Made by a program: the position numbers and the translations under genes. DNA of 34,930 nucleotides, from NCBI GenBank assembly GCA_946541745.1, contig CAMNJY010000006.1, positions 1-34,930 of the forward strand, in the 5' to 3' direction. This document shows, one piece after another, positions 30,675-34,930 of this stretch. How positions within the stretch are numbered: the first letter of the stretch is position 1; every line of letters begins with the position of its first letter. The stretch is from an uncultured Prevotellaceae bacterium. Its GTDB lineage: Bacteria > Bacteroidota > Bacteroidia > Bacteroidales > Bacteroidaceae. A model generated the notes under the pieces. It ran no database searches, was not told the origin of the DNA, and saw only the letters and a list, made by a program, of their open reading frames with translations.

Positions 30675-33600
30675 TTATTTAACCACGATTTTCTTTCCAT
30701 TCACAATATACATGCCTTTGCCCAGACTGTTATTCATCTGTCCTACATACTGGCCTTGCATGTTGTAAACACGATTATCATCTTTCAAAGGAGCAACAAT
30801 CTCGCCGTCAAGTTCTTCAATGGCAGTCACTTCGTTACCTTCCTCATCCAGTTCCACAATACCGTCATCAAATGCGAATATATATCTTGTTCCAACAGGG
30901 TTGGTCGCCGTATCGAAGTCATCATCGTTACGACCGTCCAGGAAACCAAGTTTAAACGAATTATCAAGTTGGTCGGTTGTGTTTTCTTTCACAGTTGGAT
31001 AGTGAGTATAGTCACCTTCGGCCTGACGATATCCACCACCATAGTGGGCAACAGTATTATCAGTTCCTTCTTTAGATGCCATAATGACACACTTATAAGC
31101 CTGCCAATTATAGCCCTCATCCTGGTCATAGCGATACCAATGATTATTGCCACTCATATAGATACAATAAAGAGGAAGTTTCTGAGTCCAGAACTGACCT
31201 ATCATCGTGTAATAGTATTTCTTTTCTTTATCATCTTCATTATAGGTTAAAAGTGATCCATATTCGCTATCCATCATGGCCTGAACCTTATGGTTTTCGT
31301 ATGGTTTGGCAAATCGCAGAGTCTTCAAAGAACCGCTACCAAGCTGCTCGAAGCAATTATGTACGCAAGAAGCAGCCAATTTAAACTTATTTCCATATTC
31401 ATTCATAATAAACTGTCCCAGATTACGACTCTTAATCGTTTTCCCCTGACGCTTATATGCCTTGATGATATATGGGCGACCGCCTTTCAGGCACACACCG
31501 TCGGGTAAGGTCACAAGGCTTTTTGTGATATTGATGACTCCACCTTCTACTGATGAGGCGAAATCCAGATAACTTGTTTCCTTACTTGTAGCATTATACA
31601 AGTTTTCTGTCAATATCAGCTTCACTACATTCTTATCATTCGTAATTGAAGTGTTAGCCCACTTACGAGTGACCAAGTTAAGTTGGTAGATCTCCGGAAC
31701 TATACTTTCAGTTACAGGGGTTTCACTACTACCAAGATAGTTATTATAGGTATTATCACTAGCAGGAACACCCATCAACTCGATAACTTCTTCAAGCGTC
31801 ATGTCGAATGGTATGCAGAACGTGTAATAACCAGCATCTACGTAACGGCGATCAATTTTATTATTCACCACCTCTTCTGATGGTTGGTAGTTAGAGGCCA
31901 TGGTCAACACGAACTGATGCCAGCCGATATAGTCATTAAAGTCATAGGTTTTGCTCGCATCTGCTTCCTGATAATCCTTATACTGATCCTGAAGTGATGC
32001 TATCTCGTTCACAGCATACTGGGGATCGGTAGTGTAAGCCGTTGGCCAATCATACCATGTCAGGCCATCAGAAGCCTGTGCAAAAACACGCCTCAGCTCG
32101 GGGAATGTGGGCCATACTATTTCCCTTCCATTAGCATCCTTAGCACCTGTCTGTTCCTTCTTAGTATATATTTTTGTTACGTCGGTATAGTTCTTTTCCA
32201 TAGCTTCATAATCAGCATCTGTAAGATTGGTGTTGCTCTTGGCCGGATAATGCAGAATTGTATACAGATGTAAGTTGTTACGATATTTCTCACGACAATA
32301 TGGGTAATCACCTCCGGTGAAACCTTTCCAACCTACATACATACCTTCAGCAAAAGCATCCTTCTCACAGTTTGGTGTTGTGGTTGCCATGACATAAATG
32401 TCGCTCAAAGATATTGAACGCGTATTAAACGAACCTGTTGCAATATTGGTTATATTCTTCGACAAGGTATAGGTATCATAGGAGGCCGTAAAAGCATCTG
32501 CTTCAGTCAAGAACGACTCACCGTTTTTACCTATATACAGAGTATGAGCATCATTATCTGTAATGATTGTCAATGCGCCACACAGGAAGAGCGCATTTTT
32601 CTCTATCACTTTATAATTGCTCGGTATGCAGAGCTGCTTCAATGTTTCTATGTTGTTCAGGCAATCTTCCGGCAACTTGTCCATGGTGCTGGCAATAGGC
32701 AGCTTGACATCTGTAAGCGACGACAAACCAGCATACGAGAAGTTCATATCCGTCTGCGTGGGGAACACGGCATCCTTCAGGTCGATGGTCGTAATGGTGC
32801 CCTGCTCGCCAGAGAGTGCCATCGGCTTTGCGTTGCTGCCAGTTGTTGTCCAATGGCCGTTGTTATCCACTTTATGACCAGTATCATTAGCGAAGATGTC
32901 GCTTGCATTCAGATTGCCACTCAGCGTGACAGAGGTCAAGCCTGTTATCGTCGGCGAAATTAAGCCCGTCTCTGTCGGAATGCTGCCACCGGTAGCGAGG
33001 TAGCGGGCCTCGGCCAGCGAGCCTGGCTGCTGGACGTGAGCCACGAGGTTGGTGGCCGACGACGAGATGACGGCCTTCAGCGAGGTCATCGAGCTGGAGT
33101 AAGTGCGGCAGACGGTGCTCTTCTGCATCCCCTCGGGCAGGATGATGTACTCGATTTTGCTGTTGGTCAGTGCGGCGAGCAGCGTGCTGATGAACGCGTC
33201 GGTAGCCTGCTCGCGGGCAATGTTCTTCAGGTCGAGCACACGCGGGCCGTTAGTGAACTTGTTCAGGGCTGTGGCGATGCCAGAGCTGATGGGACCTTCA
33301 ATCTTCAGCAGTTCGGTGGGCGTGTTGTAAAGTCCGCTGGCAGTCACGGCTACCGTGAAGTCGCCGGCCGTCTTCGGATAGGCATAGATGGAAGCATCAG
33401 TCTTGGTAGAGGCAACCATCTCGTTGTTGACCACCTCAATGCTTGAGGCATTGGCCACCATGTTGTCGATGTTCAACTTATTGATGCTGTTGGTAGTCAC
33501 CAGGAACACGTCGGTGCCGGTACCGCCTTCTGCTCCCGTCACGTCGTCGTGCAGGCGCAGCAGGCTGCTCATCTTGTCGAAGCTGGCCTGGTAGCTATCA

Positions 33601-34930
33601 CTGCTGTTGCTCTGGTTATAGACGTGGGCCACGGTCATCTTCTTGGTAGCATCCGAACCGTTCTCTTCCTTTGTCTTATAGTAGGCGATGAACTCCGAGC
33701 AGGTGGCCACGGGAGTCTCTGCGTTGGCAGCATCCTCTATCAGCGTCGTACCCGAGCCATACTGCGTGTGGTTCTTCGGCAGAATCAAGCCCTTGAACTG
33801 GCGGTCGTTATCACGCATCCATTCAATGGCCTTGCCAATCGCACCTGTAGTGTTGTCGCAGGTGGTTTTGTCGGCCTTGATGTCGAACAGGTCAACATAG
33901 TAGTAGTTGCTACGCCAGCTGTAGTCATTTGCGTTGATTTTACCGGCCAGCGCCTGCAGGTCGGCCATGTTGATCTTGCTGGTAGCATCGAACTTGAACG
34001 TCGCACCCAGCGGATAGTTTCCATATCTGGTTTCCATCATGGTGGCGAAGTGGCCGGGCTCGTTTGTATGAACGGTGGCTACCTTCGTGGTAGCATCGTA
34101 GGTGATGGAGCATTTGTCACCATCTTCATTTGCACTCGAACCCGCAACCTCACTAACGTTATTCTGCACTTCTTCGTAAGGGTGTATACGTGAGGAAGAA
34201 GTAAAACCGTTCGGGACGAAGATGGTCTTCACAGCTACTTGTGACTCGCCTACGGTCTCCGTCCTGCTGAGCGCGTCGATAGCGTCGTTGTTCTCCGTCG
34301 TGTTCTTGTCGATGTGTATCATGCTCGTCTCATTCTTGAACTGGGCACTGCCGAGGGTGATGCTTGCCAGCGACTCGCAGCCATTCAGCAGGATGTTACC
34401 CGTGCCTCCCGTTGTTGTACCAATCTCGGCGGTGGTGTTTAAGCTGGTCAGGGCAGTGCTCATCAGGTTGATGTCGCCCTGCAGCTTCGTGCTGCTGTTC
34501 GTGGTGAAAGTCCTGAGGCCTGTGCCTGACAGGTTGGTTGTGCCAGAGTTCGTGGTTCCTGTCATGTCAACCGTGGTCAATGATGTAATGCCGTTTGCTA
34601 TTACACCACTGAGGATAGCATCTTTCAGGTTTAATGTCTGGAGTGAGCTACATCCTGTAACATTGACTGTAGGACCACCGTTGTATGCACTCTTAATCCC
34701 CTCAAAACTTAAATAGGTGATGTTGCTGTTGGCGATGGTATAAGTAGTACCGGCATTGTTACCTGTATTGGCAATGGAAATATATACCGATTTGATGGAT
34801 TCGTTTGCATTGTTGATGGCAGTGATAATTCCTCTTCCTTCTGTTGTGGCCGTACCGAACTCATGGTTGTTGGTGTATGCTCCAGGAAGAATGTCGATGG
34901 CATTGGTTCCGGTACGCACAATGCGTGGGT
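30675..34930 (-). CDS. Giant secreted surface protein with C-terminal sorting motif (N-terminus outside window)
   Basis: About 1418 residues are visible and the frame is open at the right edge, so the start is missing. No catalytic motif is recognised. The N-terminal visible part has repeat-like leucine/threonine-rich strands (LTSVDMTG-type segments such as GITSLTTVDMTGTTNSGTTN, CESLASITLGSAQF), and around residues 690-790 BspA-like repeats appear (LPEDCLNNIETLKQLCIP, VIEKNALFLCGALTIITDN). The C-terminus (VYNMQGQYVGQMNN … KGMYIVNGKKIVVK) is a sorting motif matching that of the cohesin-like protein, pointing to type IX-like export. The left (C-terminal) half is clearly richer in A+T than the middle. 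It is followed at once by a microprotein gene. Confidence 0.85.
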   Translation of the reverse strand, partial: PRIVRTGTNAIDILPGAYTNNHEFGTATTEGRGIITAINNANESIKSVYISIANTGNNAGTTYTIANSNITYLSFEGIKSAYNGGPTVNVTGCSSLQTLNLKDAILSGVIANGITSLTTVDMTGTTNSGTTNLSGTGLRTFTTNSSTKLQGDINLMSTALTSLNTTAEIGTTTGGTGNILLNGCESLASITLGSAQFKNETSMIHIDKNTTENNDAIDALSRTETVGESQVAVKTIFVPNGFTSSSRIHPYEEVQNNVSEVAGSSANEDGDKCSITYDATTKVATVHTNEPGHFATMMETRYGNYPLGATFKFDATSKINMADLQALAGKINANDYSWRSNYYYVDLFDIKADKTTCDNTTGAIGKAIEWMRDNDRQFKGLILPKNHTQYGSGTTLIEDAANAETPVATCSEFIAYYKTKEENGSDATKKMTVAHVYNQSNSSDSYQASFDKMSSLLRLHDDVTGAEGGTGTDVFLVTTNSINKLNIDNMVANASSIEVVNNEMVASTKTDASIYAYPKTAGDFTVAVTASGLYNTPTELLKIEGPISSGIATALNKFTNGPRVLDLKNIAREQATDAFISTLLAALTNSKIEYIILPEGMQKSTVCRTYSSSMTSLKAVISSSATNLVAHVQQPGSLAEARYLATGGSIPTETGLISPTITGLTSVTLSGNLNASDIFANDTGHKVDNNGHWTTTGSNAKPMALSGEQGTITTIDLKDAVFPTQTDMNFSYAGLSSLTDVKLPIASTMDKLPEDCLNNIETLKQLCIPSNYKVIEKNALFLCGALTIITDNDAHTLYIGKNGESFLTEADAFTASYDTYTLSKNITNIATGSFNTRSISLSDIYVMATTTPNCEKDAFAEGMYVGWKGFTGGDYPYCREKYRNNLHLYTILHYPAKSNTNLTDADYEAMEKNYTDVTKIYTKKEQTGAKDANGREIVWPTFPELRRVFAQASDGLTWYDWPTAYTTDPQYAVNEIASLQDQYKDYQEADASKTYDFNDYIGWHQFVLTMASNYQPSEEVVNNKIDRRYVDAGYYTFCIPFDMTLEEVIELMGVPASDNTYNNYLGSSETPVTESIVPEIYQLNLVTRKWANTSITNDKNVVKLILTENLYNATSKETSYLDFASSVEGGVINITKSLVTLPDGVCLKGGRPYIIKAYKRQGKTIKSRNLGQFIMNEYGNKFKLAASCVHNCFEQLGSGSLKTLRFAKPYENHKVQAMMDSEYGSLLTYNEDDKEKKYYYTMIGQFWTQKLPLYCIYMSGNNHWYRYDQDEGYNWQAYKCVIMASKEGTDNTVAHYGGGYRQAEGDYTHYPTVKENTTDQLDNSFKLGFLDGRNDDDFDTATNPVGTRYIFAFDDGIVELDEEGNEVTAIEELDGEIVAPLKDDNRVYNMQGQYVGQMNNSLGKGMYIVNGKKIVVK

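Noticed and set aside
34917..34919. GTG at 34919 as the start of the giant surface protein
   Set aside because: The frame stays open to the window edge and no signal peptide follows the GTG, so the gene must begin outside the window.

Overview
The window looks like a chromosome segment of a Bacteroidales bacterium, most like a Prevotellaceae member with a fairly GC-rich genome. The evidence is SusC/SusD-type genes, FAS1 (fasciclin) lipoproteins with acidic residues after the lipobox cysteine, surface proteins with a C-terminal sorting motif (…KGxYIxNGxKxxVx), BspA-like leucine-rich repeats, the Bacteroidota -7 promoter element TAnnTTTG before many genes, and few Shine-Dalgarno sequences. No rRNA, tRNA, CRISPR array, transposase or phage gene was recognised.

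Layout. (1) 1-14376, minus strand: one tightly packed outer-membrane uptake operon, read from about 14369 leftwards: FAS1 lipoprotein (four FAS1-like modules), SusC, SusD, two more FAS1 lipoproteins, then a second SusC that runs off the left edge. The FAS1 proteins and SusD probably form surface lipoprotein partners of the two TonB-dependent porins; the substrate cannot be read from the sequence. (2) 14377-21476: housekeeping and regulatory genes: a MATE exporter, a possible non-coding RNA, an HU-type DNA-binding protein, a UPF1-like SF1 helicase, an Lrp/AsnC regulator with a LOG-family nucleotide hydrolase, and a DUF554 membrane protein. (3) 21477-23697, minus: PfkB sugar kinase plus a flavodiiron protein, with a textbook promoter. 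(4) 23769-28087, plus: sufC and sufD without sufB or sufS beside them, then a secreted helix-hairpin-helix/outer-membrane protein. (5) 28172-34930, minus: a surface-protein cluster: a giant secreted protein (5' end outside the window), a microprotein, a leucine-rich-repeat protein with a C-terminal dockerin, a cohesin-like protein with a sorting motif, and a second microprotein.

Two themes stand out. First, region 5 may be a small surface-assembly system: dockerin and cohesin-like proteins are translationally coupled, and each gene that ends in the sorting motif is followed at once by a 54-67 residue protein starting KRxYxxP. Second, short repeats pervade the window. Heptamer arrays (consensus NTYTTCA) sit exactly at gene junctions in the uptake operon and inside both SusC signal peptides, and three larger GC-rich palindromic elements are translated in frame inside the MATE, SufC and SufD proteins. 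In addition, a minus-strand stretch of about 300 bases (15982-16294) has a promoter-like element and a good terminator but no convincing gene, making it a candidate RNA.
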